This document shows, one piece after another, positions 41,486 to 50,844 of a DNA stretch of 54,586 bases. The translations under genes and the position numbers were made by a program. The notes under the pieces are model-generated. The model did not search any database and was not told the DNA's origin. It saw only the letters and a program-made list of their open reading frames with translations. Within the stretch, counting starts at the first letter, position 1; each line of letters starts with the position of its first letter. The DNA comes from Corallochytrium limacisporum (lineage: Eukaryota; Opisthokonta), in contig PDIP01000030.1 in assembly GCA_002811645.1 (NCBI GenBank), positions 442,304 to 496,889 of the forward strand. Reading direction: 5' to 3'.

Positions 41486-42634
41486 TCACCCAAAGAGATC
41501 AGCCAGGTACCCTGACTGCCGGTCATGGTTTTGACAACCGTGTTTTTCCATTTCTCTAAAGTGAAGGAATAGTCCTTCGATAAATATTTGCGCTGCCATG
41601 AAGCACATGACATGCCAGATCTGGTGGGAGGCACCAAAGATGTCGAATCTGCCGGGGAACCATGCTTCAGGGATCTGTGTGTGGTAGAGGAAAAATCCAC
41701 ATCCATAGCAAGCAAAATGCATGATAATGACCAAGAAGAGGTAAAGTTCCCTGCTGCGCATGGGCCAGTGCAGAACGAGCCATGTGAGGACCGGCAGCAA
41801 GGCACTGCACACAGCCGCAACGTACACTGGAATCCTGACCTTGTCAAACCACGGCGGGTCTATAGTTGTTACCAGGCCCAAGCAAACAAACAGAGTGGTG
41901 AAGAGATACCCAAAGAAAACTTGTGCCTTCGGATAACACTCAAAGCCATAGTACGTACCAAAGACAAAGAAGCCACCCATCTGCACCATAATACCCAAGT
42001 AGTCACACTTCAACAGCAGGTCAAAACTGGACTCACTGCAGCATTTGAAAGTGTGGTAGATGGCGGATAGTAAGAAGCAGACTGCAGCGGGCACGCAACC
42101 CAGTACAAAGTTCCATCTATGCTCGGGTGTAAGGTCCTGAGAACGTGTACCGACTAAATAGTCACCCATTTGTATGATAAAGTACAGCAGAGCCAGGATG
42201 TGACTCCAACTATTTACAAACTGATTGTGGAAGTAGCCAAGGGCTCCAATGGCATCCCAGAATCCGTGGTTGTGCAGATATCCAAAGCGCAAATTCTCGT
42301 TGTCCCGAAGCCATTCGTGAGCATACTTGTGGGTTGTGATGTGTGGCTGGCCGTGGTCATCGGGATGCCGCCTCACCCTACGCTTTGTTGAGCTTTTGGG
42401 GGGCCTTCCGGGTCCCCGCTTCTTTAAACTGCCGTCATCTTTGTTCTTCGGGGGGCGTCCTGGGCCACGCTTCTTTTCACTGGTCTTGTCTCCGGGGCTC
42501 TTGGAAGATCCCCGTTTCTTTTCACTAACCTTCTTCTTGCCGCTCGGTGTCTTCTGAGAGCGGCCAGTCCCCGCTGACGACTTTGACGAATCCTTGCGGG
42601 GTCTTCCAGGGCCACGTTTCACAAGTTCTGACAT
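41486..42634 (-). CDS. AT-hook + PAQR (adiponectin receptor/hemolysin III family) fusion
   Basis: A 382-residue protein. The first ~90 residues are Lys/Arg/Ser-rich and contain three canonical AT-hooks, each with the RGPGRP core: residues 6-14, 55-63 and 72-80. These bind the minor groove of AT-rich DNA. From ~105 a seven-helix PAQR domain follows, opening with HEWLRDNENLRFGY as in progestin/adiponectin receptors. The zinc-site residues are present: S190-x3-H194 (SAIYH), D211 (KCDYLG), and H337-x3-H341 (SHQIWH), which follows PGRFDIFGAS. PAQRs of this class have the N-terminus inside, so the AT-hooks would face cytosol or nucleoplasm. The ATG at 42634 is used, since the frame above starts with TTG only. 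No methionine lies between the AT-hooks and the first helix, so both parts belong to one protein unless there is an unseen intron. Both domain calls are firm; the combined role is inference. Confidence 0.9.
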   Translation of the reverse strand: MSELVKRGPGRPRKDSSKSSAGTGRSQKTPSGKKKVSEKKRGSSKSPGDKTSEKKRGPGRPPKNKDDGSLKKRGPGRPPKSSTKRRVRRHPDDHGQPHITTHKYAHEWLRDNENLRFGYLHNHGFWDAIGALGYFHNQFVNSWSHILALLYFIIQMGDYLVGTRSQDLTPEHRWNFVLGCVPAAVCFLLSAIYHTFKCCSESSFDLLLKCDYLGIMVQMGGFFVFGTYYGFECYPKAQVFFGYLFTTLFVCLGLVTTIDPPWFDKVRIPVYVAAVCSALLPVLTWLVLHWPMRSRELYLFLVIIMHFACYGCGFFLYHTQIPEAWFPGRFDIFGASHQIWHVMCFMAAQIFIEGLFLHFREMEKHGCQNHDRQSGYLADLFG

Positions 42635-43941
42635 TCTCCGCAAATTAATGCTGGTCTTTGCGAATCGGGTTCATGAAGTTCCTATGTCAGATCTAGCGCT
42701 GATCTTCGAACTGGCTTCGTCTGAAGTAGTTGGGTACGCCAACGCACAGCATGATAGGAGTCAGCACAATATGTCTAGAGTTTAAGGCGAAACACCAAGA
42801 TAAGACTGGTCGCTGAAGGAATTTCATTGATGCACAACACGAAACGGAGCCCATTTAGTCACGCACGTATCTTCTGACAATCCAAGCAGGCAGGAGGCAA
42901 ATCGATCAATTGCAAGCTGCGTGTGCACCGCCCCACAAAAACTACGCTGAACCGACAGCGGGGATTGCAGAGGGCGTGTGAGGAAAGGGGTTGGGGTGGT
43001 GGTTGGATAGGGGGCATTTGGAACAGAGTGACAATGACCCAGAAGGAGACAGGAGGAGAGTGTGTGCCCCCCCCCCCCAAGAGAGCGGGAAAGAGAGAGA
43101 GAGAGTGAGAGGGAAAGCGAAAGAAAATAAAATTTTCGGACGGGTAGGGTAGGTTTTGTGCACGCAGGTGGTTTACAGGCATGGCAGACGGCGCCAGAGT
43201 TTAGAATACAGTTCACATTTGTACTATATCTGTCGCACGGGTGAGAGAGTAGGACTCATATTTTCTATTGATACACGCCTAACGTGTCCTGCTCTTGGTA
43301 GTAGTGATATGCTCACCCACCGGATCTCGGGCAAACCCAGGTGCAGGTAGAGAGTGGTTGGTACTGGTACACATGTTTAACTCGTCAAGAGATTTACCTC
43401 AGGGGTGGGTCGCGTGTACGTCATGGACGGACGCGTGGACTCCATCGTCTCTACAAACCACCGGCGCCCCCCCCCCCCCCAAAAATTTTCGATTACTTTT
43501 TGGGAGCCCAGAGTGCCAGGGGGAGGAGGGGCGTTGGGGGATTGAAGAGATTCGAACAAGGCCTATGCCAGAGTCTATTTTTTTTGTTTATGAGGGCGGA
43601 GGGNNNNNNNNNNNNNNNNNNNNNNNNNNNNNNNNNNNNNNNNNNNNNNNNNNNNNNNNNNNNNNNNNNNNNNNNNNNNNNNNNNNNNNNNNNNNNNNNN
43701 NNNNNNNNNNNNNNNNNNNNNNNNNNNNNNNNNNNNNNNNNNNNNNNNNNNNNNNNNNNNNNNNNNNNNNNNNNNNNNNNNNNNNNNNNNNNNNNNNNNN
43801 NNNNNNNNNNNNNNNNNNNNNNNNNNNNGGGGGGTGGTTCAATTGAATTGGGTAGGGGGGGCCTATTTTACAAGAACTAAGGGGTGAGCGATGTGTGGCC
43901 TTACGGTACGGACTCTGGTGCGGGCAATGACCCGGCGATAC
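42635..43941. other. Intergenic with assembly gap
   Basis: Low-complexity sequence including a C10 run and a short GA run near 43090, then a C12 run near 43470, followed by 225 unknown bases (43604-43828) flanked by G-runs. No gene is visible in the known part. The gap could hide sequence, and its flanking G-tracts explain why assembly stopped. Confidence 0.55.
43604..43828. other. Assembly gap (225 N)
   Basis: A run of N flanked by GGAGGG on the left and GGGGGG on the right. Translations across it are meaningless. Confidence 0.99.
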
Positions 43942-45165
43942 TTAAATGGGCTCCCGACCGAGCTTCTTGGATCGGATCTTGATGAGCTCCTGAAAGGTAT
44001 CATCACCACGGATTTGGCGATCAACCCAGGCACGGATGTTGACGTCGAGGATTTCAGTCTCGACGAAGAAAGCATCGTGGCCGTCCGGGGCATCAAAGAG
44101 GATCATTGTGGACTTAGGGATCAGACGTGCCATCTCCTCCTGCTCCCGAGCTGTATAGAGTCCGTCAGAAGTGACACCCAGAAGCAGGGTCGGCTGCTGA
44201 ATCGACTTCATTGCCTCTTCGAAAGTCAATCCCATGGATTCACCGAGGTCGTGTTGATCCATCATTTGGGTCAGGCGAATGTAACAGTTGGCATCAAACC
44301 GATGGTTCAACTTGCGACCTTGGTAGCGTAGATAGCTTTGGATAGTGAAGAAGAAGCTGCTGTCTGTGCTGTCATTGTACGTATTGTACTTCGGACTAAC
44401 GTATTTGGTGGTGTCCTGACGATTTCGTGCAAAGTTGGTGTCAAAAGAGTGGCCCGACCGGTAGGTCATCATTGCGATCATCCGGGCAGTCGCCAAGCCC
44501 GCATCGGGACCGTTTCGCGTTTCCCCATCCTCATCATAGTAGTCACCATCGTTCCAGTTTGGGTCATGCCAGATGGCTTGACGTTGCGCCTCGTCCCATC
44601 CGATGCACCATGCAGAATGTCGGGCACAGGTGGCAATAGGGATGATGTTCTTGATGTATTCAGGTCCTTCCCGGGACCATTCGAGGATTTGCATACCACC
44701 AAGCGATGGCCCAATGCCGATGAAAATGCTATTGATCTGCAGGACGTGATCAAGCACCATCTTTTGCAAGCGCACTGTGTCCCTCACTGTGGCAATTGGA
44801 AACCGCTTTCCATACGGCCTACCAGTCTTCGGGTCCTTGGTTGCGGGACTTACCGAGCCGTATGGACTACCAATCACATTCATGCAGACAACAAAGTAGT
44901 CGGCAGTGTCCACAGTTCTTCCGTGGCCGATCAGGGCTTCCCACCAGTTTGTTACGTCGGCATGGCCAGTCAATGCATGGCATACCAGCACAACGTTGTC
45001 ACGTGTCTCATTCAAAGTACCCCATGTCTTGTATGCGCATGGCACTTCGTACAACGTGGTACCGTCATCGAACGTAAATTCTTTAAACTTGACAATTTTC
45101 TGCCTCAAGGTCAAGGACTCATCCACAATGCGTTCCTCGTCGAACGGTCCTTCAAATGCAACCAT
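43942..45165 (-). CDS. Homoserine O-acetyltransferase (MET2-type)
   Basis: A 407-residue alpha/beta-hydrolase that transfers acetyl from acetyl-CoA to homoserine in methionine synthesis. The N-terminal core has YKTWGTLNETRDNVVLVCHA and ALTGHADVTNWW, typical of the family. The nucleophile elbow is G-P-S154-L-G-G-M-Q, where most relatives have GGSxGG. The other catalytic residues are D334 (TSDGLYTAREQ) and H363 (PDGHDAFF). The region at 240-285 (FDTNFARNRQDTT to SYLRYQG) is the usual lid segment. Length is normal (fungal enzymes ~420-490). No mitochondrial or other signal is seen, so it is probably cytosolic. Present in fungi and bacteria, absent from animals. A succinyl- rather than acetyl-transferase is possible because the families overlap. 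Confidence 0.9.
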   Translation of the reverse strand: MVAFEGPFDEERIVDESLTLRQKIVKFKEFTFDDGTTLYEVPCAYKTWGTLNETRDNVVLVCHALTGHADVTNWWEALIGHGRTVDTADYFVVCMNVIGSPYGSVSPATKDPKTGRPYGKRFPIATVRDTVRLQKMVLDHVLQINSIFIGIGPSLGGMQILEWSREGPEYIKNIIPIATCARHSAWCIGWDEAQRQAIWHDPNWNDGDYYDEDGETRNGPDAGLATARMIAMMTYRSGHSFDTNFARNRQDTTKYVSPKYNTYNDSTDSSFFFTIQSYLRYQGRKLNHRFDANCYIRLTQMMDQHDLGESMGLTFEEAMKSIQQPTLLLGVTSDGLYTAREQEEMARLIPKSTMILFDAPDGHDAFFVETEILDVNIRAWVDRQIRGDDTFQELIKIRSKKLGREPI

Positions 45166-46209
45166 ATTGATCTAACCTAGGGTGCTTTTCTGGATATTGT
45201 GTCGATATGTACCGGTCCAGTGCTCCTACACCCAACGATGGACCGCGTCACACTAGAACTACCATAGACTCAAGGCCACACAGGATGTGCCTGCAAGCCA
45301 TAGCTGACCTTGTAAGTACCCTGGACTTTGAATTAACGGCAGGGGTCAACGTGCAAAGGCGCCGATAAACAAATGTCATCTAATTCACCACACCGCCAAA
45401 AAGGCGGAACAATTAATATCCGACACGAACCCACCGCTCTTCGTTTCCAACCCCAGCGCAGGGGTGTGCGTGCGGTGAACGTCTGGGATGATGATGCCCG
45501 GTCTGCTGACAGTACTGAAAAGTCGCGTGTGCGGCGGCGGGCTGCACAACCCCTCTCCCTGCCCCACTCGGGTCATACGTTCACTATGAGAACCTTGGGG
45601 ACAACGTTCAATATACAAAAGAAAATCTTGTTTGAAGGCTGCAGTTCCCCTGTTGGTAGAAGGGTGTGCCGGGAATTGGCGGTGCATTGAAAATGTATGC
45701 CAACGATCACAAAATCCGCAGTTGGCAGGGTGGGGAATTGGGGGGTTATGCCCCGCCGGGGAAGGGGTTGGTGGGGTGGGTAAATGCGGTAGCTTGGGTA
45801 TGCGTCAGGCCCAGACGAGGACCGGCCCGCCCACTGTCGCCCTCGGCGCTGGGCGGGTGACGTGAAAGTACATAGACCCCAGGGTTTGTTTCTGTAGAGT
45901 TATACGGGTCCAGGCTATCAAGTTAATGTGAACCAGTGTCGAATACAATATGTCACCCAGTGGATGTCCGTGGCGACACGTGGATTGCTACTGGGGAGCA
46001 CAGGTGTTAAGGTAGTTGAGGGCGACTGAAGTAGGATGTACAGCGTTGTTGTTACAAAAAACAACACCCAAATGAAGCAACCGTACAGAACACAGTGCCT
46101 ATGTATTTGCAATCAAGATAAAATCATGGCGAAACGATAGGCCCTTGACCTCTGTAAAATAGAATGAATTAGACTGAGTACAGGAGAGCAAGTGCTCTAA
46201 ATTTGTAGA
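45166..46209. other. Intergenic, divergent promoters
   Basis: About 1.04 kb between the divergent acetyltransferase and SLC25A44 genes. A 105-codon frame with a plain ATG at 45373 has no recognisable family and I do not call it. The rest shows nothing specific. Confidence 0.5.
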
Positions 46210-47229
46210 ATGGCAGCTATTGCTCAACAGGAAGGTCCAATACCCGGTGAAACACAGCAGATTGAAGACGATGAATACTGGGAGGAAGAAGAGGAGGACG
46301 ACATCCTTGACGACGAATTTAAGGCCCACATTGACTGGAATCACCTTGACAAGCGGAAGTTCTTTTTCTTCTCAACGCTGTTTTTCTTGGGTGTGCGAGG
46401 ATTAGTCTACCCGGCTTCGTTAATCAAAACTCGTATTCAGATGGGCAAGGTTGATGGAAAATATAGGAAAACATTGCAAACAGCTGGGCTTATTCTCAGG
46501 GAAGAAGGGTTCCGTGGTTTGTACAGAGGCTTTGCAATTGTCTCTGTGGCAGCGATTCCGGCACAGAATGCATATTTGACCGCCTACGAGTTTGTTAAGC
46601 AGCGTTCAATGAACATTTCGGCGGGAAGGCCGGTGCCACCATTCGTTCACGATTTCCTGGCCGGAGGCAGCGCATCGTTAATGAGCCAACTGATTGTGTG
46701 TCCGATTGATGTAGTCAGCCAGCGATTGATGATGCAGGATGGCACGAAACAGAATAGCAGGTACAAAGGGGGAGCACATGCTCTGCGGGAAATCATGCGC
46801 ACTGAAGGGGTTCGAGGATTGTACCGTGGTTTACACATGGCCCTAATCGCATACGTGCCTTCCTCAAGCGTGTGGTGGGGCTCTTATGGAGTATACAAAA
46901 ATTTCTTCATCAGAAATGGGACAGTTCAGGATGCGGAGTACATTCCCTATGAGAGTCAAGTGATCTTCTATCAGGCCATTTCCGGAGCGTGTGCGGGCAC
47001 CACTTCGGCCATCCTGACGTGTCCGTTGGACGTAGTCAAGACACGAATTCAGACGAGTCCGACCAAGATGAAGATCCGGGAGGCAGTGTCACAGATATTG
47101 GAGGAGTTTGGTGTCTTTGGTCTGTGGCGAGGTCTGCAGCCACGCATTCTTAATATGGCACCTGTATCACTGCTCATGATTTCCACGTACGAACTTGTTA
47201 AGCGTCTCAGCATGAAAGATCAATCATGA
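46210..47229 (+). CDS. SLC25A44: SLC25A44-type mitochondrial carrier
   Basis: A 339-residue mitochondrial carrier. After an acidic N-terminus (residues ~1-38, a dense Glu/Asp run) it reads IDWNHLDKRKFFFFS, the same opening as human SLC25A44, a branched-chain amino acid carrier. The three repeat signatures are PASLIKTRIQ, PIDVVSQRLMMQ and PLDVVKTRIQ. The first lacks the usual acidic residue, as it also does in SLC25A44. The AGGSASLMSQ, RGLYRG and ILTCPLDV segments support the assignment. It would carry branched-chain amino acids across the inner membrane, though some carriers of this group may serve lipid or iron pathways. The acidic N-terminal extension is longer than in the animal protein. 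Confidence 0.87.
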   Translation: MAAIAQQEGPIPGETQQIEDDEYWEEEEEDDILDDEFKAHIDWNHLDKRKFFFFSTLFFLGVRGLVYPASLIKTRIQMGKVDGKYRKTLQTAGLILREEGFRGLYRGFAIVSVAAIPAQNAYLTAYEFVKQRSMNISAGRPVPPFVHDFLAGGSASLMSQLIVCPIDVVSQRLMMQDGTKQNSRYKGGAHALREIMRTEGVRGLYRGLHMALIAYVPSSSVWWGSYGVYKNFFIRNGTVQDAEYIPYESQVIFYQAISGACAGTTSAILTCPLDVVKTRIQTSPTKMKIREAVSQILEEFGVFGLWRGLQPRILNMAPVSLLMISTYELVKRLSMKDQS

Positions 47230-47244
47230 TACATTTAGTTTTCA

Positions 47245-47294
47245 GTCGTCGTCGTCCTCCTCCTCCTCCTCATCATCATCATCATCATCATCAG
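47245..47294. repeat. Triplet repeat (GTC/CTC/ATC)n
   Basis: Runs of GTC, then TCC/CTC, then ATC triplets in series, just after the carrier stop. On the minus strand they would read as a block of Asp and Glu codons, but no gene on that strand reaches them. Probably a 3' UTR microsatellite. Confidence 0.8.
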
Positions 47295-47422
47295 CGTTTC
47301 CAATAGAGAAGCATGTTTGCAATGAATTTCCTTAGCCGAAACCAACTTGGTCTGTTGCTATCCCTGCCTCCTTGCAGCGGCCATTGGGCAAGTATCAGGG
47401 CCCGGTCGGGGCACCTCAATAA

Positions 47423-48823
47423 CTTCTGCCACCGCAGAAAGTTAAACCCCTGCCTCCGTATGTAAAATCACGAACCCGTCCGGACGCAGAGGGGTATCTT
47501 CAGTATGCGCTCCTCCACAATGAGGGAGGAGGGCTGACCCCAACCCGCTTCCCTCCCCTCTCGTCAACCCGACGCAATGTGGTCAATGGTGCCAATGGCC
47601 CTCTGCTTAACACCCAAATCCGCAAGTACATCGGGGATGACGAGTCTGATATCGAGCCCGTGCCATTCGTAGACAACCTAGCGGGCGAGATTGATTTCAC
47701 ACTGAAGGAAAAGAACATTGCCTCAGCTTCCTACACTTCTCTGGGTCCGAAACCTGGAGAGCTGGACGGGGCCAAACTCGACAAAGAGGATCACTTGGAC
47801 GAGGTTGGGAAGAGACTATACTTGTCATTAAGCCTGATCTGGTAGAGAATGGAAAGGCTGACGATAGTATTGACGAAGTTGTCAGCGCGGGCTTTGAACT
47901 TTCACGCACCAACAATATTCACCTCACGCTTACCACCTGTTACCACATGTACGAACAGGTTCTGCACAGTCGCAAGCTGACAATGAACAAGGAGAAAGCG
48001 GAAGAGTTCTATACTGCCCAAGCCACCAAGGACTGCTTCAGCGATATCATCACGACCATGACCAGAGGAGAGATTGAGGCTTTGATTGTCAGCGTCGACA
48101 TGCTTGGTATGAAAGATATCCAAGAATTGATTGGACCAACCGACCCAGCTGTAGCAAAGACCGAGGCTCCAGAGTCTATGCGCGCCAAGTTCGGTGTGAA
48201 CAAGGCACTCAATGCCATTCACTTATCTAATTCTTCCGATAGTTCCCGTACAGAGGCCGCTTTCTTCTTCCCGGAGCTTGCTTCACTGCAGTATGACCAC
48301 AGCGAGGAGGAGACCACCCAGAGGCGTGTCCATCTGAGCGAAATGATGCTCAAGGAGCCTCAGAACCAGTACAGTCTGTGTCTCATTCTTCCCGATGTCC
48401 TCGAGCAGCACGGCGAGCAGATTAGGAACAAGATCAAAGCCAAGGGCTTCGATAGTTTACACCTACGTAAGGTGCACTCAACCAAAGCACAGGCCAAAAG
48501 TTTCCTCCACATTACTCACAAAGATGATTTCTGCCATCAGCACCTGGCGAGATGTGGTGGGCCCAACGGATTCTAACCGTGCCCGTGAGGTGGCTTCCCA
48601 CTCTGTGCGGGCTCTGTTTGGCACCGATCACCTTCGCAATGCGGTGCACGGTTCAGATAGTGCAAGCGCTGCAGTGGACGAGATTTCTATCTTTTGCATG
48701 CCCGAATTTCCCTGATCGTAATCCGCTGCCAGCAAGAAGTCTTTCAAGAGGGTCTCCAGGGTCTGTCTGAAGCCAGAGGTTGAGGTTGTTGAGATCCCAA
48801 AGCCTGAACTGTGGCGCGGTTGA
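47423..48823 (+). pseudogene. Broken nucleoside diphosphate kinase-like protein (tandem NDK domains)
   Basis: Coding-like sequence runs through this interval but switches frame. From 47423 (after an in-frame stop at 47420) to about 47805 one frame gives a non-NDK N-terminal part. At about 47805-47812 it shifts by one base into a frame that starts with ETILVIKPDLVENG, the NDK opening, and continues through one NDK-like domain to an N-A-I-H-L-S-N active-site segment near 48217. A second NDK domain begins near 48370. A second one-base shift, at about 48530-48545, moves its C-terminal part, including N-A-V-H-G-S-D-S near 48650, to another frame. In-frame stops follow at 48713-48721 before the sequence reads on to a TGA at 48821. 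Several NDK domains in one chain recall NME8/TXNDC3-type flagellar proteins. It is either a decayed gene or hit by sequencing errors. Gaps of one base rule out introns at the shifts. Confidence 0.7.
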
Positions 48824-48913
48824 GTATAAAATTCATGCAGCAGACTTCATTTAACAAACCAAAGTAAAACCAAAGCTCTCCAAACATGATACACACTTAG
48901 GAACTAGTGCCAT

Positions 48914-49597
48914 CTAATCAAAGTTTTCATCATCGTCTTCACCTTCAACCGGGGGCCGGGTCAGCATCGCCTGCCCCTCTTCACCTAGCTTGGCTTTCTT
49001 TGCTGGCGGCTGGTCAGTTAACTCAAGGGCTTTCGTTCCGTCTGTGTCCTGGTTAGTTGATGATCCGGCCTCTTCTGGCTTCGGTTTCGGTCGGTGCCGC
49101 ACATCCAGCACATAGTTCGGCTGCAGCAGCGTATTCAATTCCGCGGGTAACCGAACCCCGGGTTTATGGTCCTTGTAAAGCGGCAGAGGTTCCCGGTTCC
49201 GTTTCCGAGCCAATTCCATCAAAAACTGCCGTGGTGGTACTCCTTGAAAATGAAAATTGACGTACTGCTGCACTGCCAGCCGTACATCTGCGGCGGTGAT
49301 CCCAGTGCCTCCGTTCTCGGCTACGTCTTCGCCGCGGTGGTATGCTAGAGTAACCGCTTCTTCAAGGACGTCGGCAATGTAGCGGTATGCAAATTCCATG
49401 AGCATAGAAACAACCTTGGGTTCGTACGTCTCTACACCTAAATTGTCCAAGATCCTCTCTATGGCAGTCGCCAAAGCCGGAATGCGCGTCGCATCGCCCG
49501 CGGTCTGTGCTCCAGGTGGTCCTCCGGCCTGGGTGTTTGTGCTGTTTTGTGTTACATTTGCTGTCGGATCCATGCTGATTTTATTTGTAGCCGCCAT
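48914..49597 (-). CDS. TAF9: Transcription initiation factor TFIID subunit 9
   Basis: A 227-residue histone-fold subunit of TFIID and SAGA-type complexes, partner of TAF6. Residues ~35-135 match TAF9: ERILDNLGVETYEPKVVSML, FAYRYIADVLEEA, ITAADVRLAVQQYVNFHF and FLMELARKRNREPLPLYK. The conserved C-terminal stretch VRLPAELNTLLQPNY follows at about 145-165, as in animal TAF9 (RLPPDRYCL...PNY). The rest is charged, low-complexity tail ending in an acidic EGEDDDENFD. The ATG at 49597 is used because the frame above begins with TTG. It converges on the broken NDK-like gene, with only about 90 bases between. Confidence 0.93.
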   Translation of the reverse strand: MAATNKISMDPTANVTQNSTNTQAGGPPGAQTAGDATRIPALATAIERILDNLGVETYEPKVVSMLMEFAYRYIADVLEEAVTLAYHRGEDVAENGGTGITAADVRLAVQQYVNFHFQGVPPRQFLMELARKRNREPLPLYKDHKPGVRLPAELNTLLQPNYVLDVRHRPKPKPEEAGSSTNQDTDGTKALELTDQPPAKKAKLGEEGQAMLTRPPVEGEDDDENFD

Positions 49598-50826
49598 TTC
49601 ATGCGTACTCAAATGCTATGTTTAATTCGTATCTGCACGTGCATACATGATATCGTCCGCCCAGTCCGGAATCATTGCTTTGTCGGTGGTTGGTACTTTA
49701 ATTCACTTGCTAGGGAAGATCGAGCTGGCATCTCTTAAATATTAAAGCATACTTAAATATGAATTCCGTTGGTGCTTTCGCTCCGAAGAAGACCGCCAAA
49801 GGCACCCATGCCCCCCAAAAACTTAAAAATACAAAAAACTGTTGCCGCACGAAATCGTGGACAAAACTGGCTCCACCCTCAACACAACGGACATCCTCAC
49901 GGCCACCCAAATCCCCCCTCGCCCGGGCCCTTGTTGCCGGCAGTTGCGACGGCGAGGACTAGGGGCCTATTTATCACATTAGGAGGCCTAAAAATTAGAC
50001 TCCCGTTCAAGTGTCCACCGGCCTGCTTCCACCCTCCAATCCCACCAAAAGGGCTCCCGCCCACTGGGGGAGAGGTGGCACTCCACACAGGACCATGTTC
50101 TTTCGACGGTATTTATTGCGTGTGGATTCCTGGTAAGATGAACTATGGTTGCTCGCTTTGTGTAGTAGTCAAGAGCAATTCACGTTGAGTCGAGATGCAC
50201 AGGTTTGTGTTGGTGTACGCGTGTCAACCGGGCACAGAGCGTGTGCCTAGATCTCGGGTAGTTCACTTCTGACATCAAACGACACAAGTCTGCAGCGGGC
50301 GTTCTCGGTCTTTGCGAACTCCACTAGCATGTCGGAGCATTAAGCCTCACCGACGATTCTTAACCATCAGGGGAACAAGGAAATGAATCCATGTACGCCT
50401 ACTGTCCGTACATGTCCGCAATTCTGGTTGCGTCGGCCGTCGGTCTCCCTATCATCCGACCTCCCCAGTGCTTCCTAACGCGTTCCTCCCTCCTTAGCGG
50501 AGAATGGTGCCATAGCCTGGAAGCATACTGTTCATCTGCATTCGGTAGTGAATGAACTGCAAGCCCCCGTTAATTTAGTGCACGGTACAAAGAAAACAGA
50601 AAGGGAATGGCCCCCAAGCCGCAGAACAGCGGGATTATCCGGGTCTTCCGTAACGCGTTCGTAGGGGTCTTCCTATCACAACAAACTACTCATCCTCTTA
50701 GAGCAGCGTACCGATGTTAATGGTGAATCTCTCGTGAGCACCAATCGTTCGTCCCTGTGTTGCCTGCGAATCAATGGCCGTCCGAGACATGAACATGCTC
50801 AAGGGAAACCACAGATCCACGAAGCG

Positions 50827-50844
50827 AGAGAGAGAGAGAGAGAG
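50827..50844. repeat. (GA)n microsatellite
   Basis: About nine GA units in noncoding sequence. Confidence 0.85.

Noticed and set aside
43295-43880. Frames translated across the run of N
   Set aside because: They exist only because unknown bases contain no stop codons.
45373-45690. ATG-started 105-codon frame
   Set aside because: The opposite strand is equally open, composition is unremarkable, and no family features are seen.
47805-48545. Introns as the reason for the frame changes in the NDK-like gene
   Set aside because: Homology continues across each shift with only one base out of register, too short for an intron.
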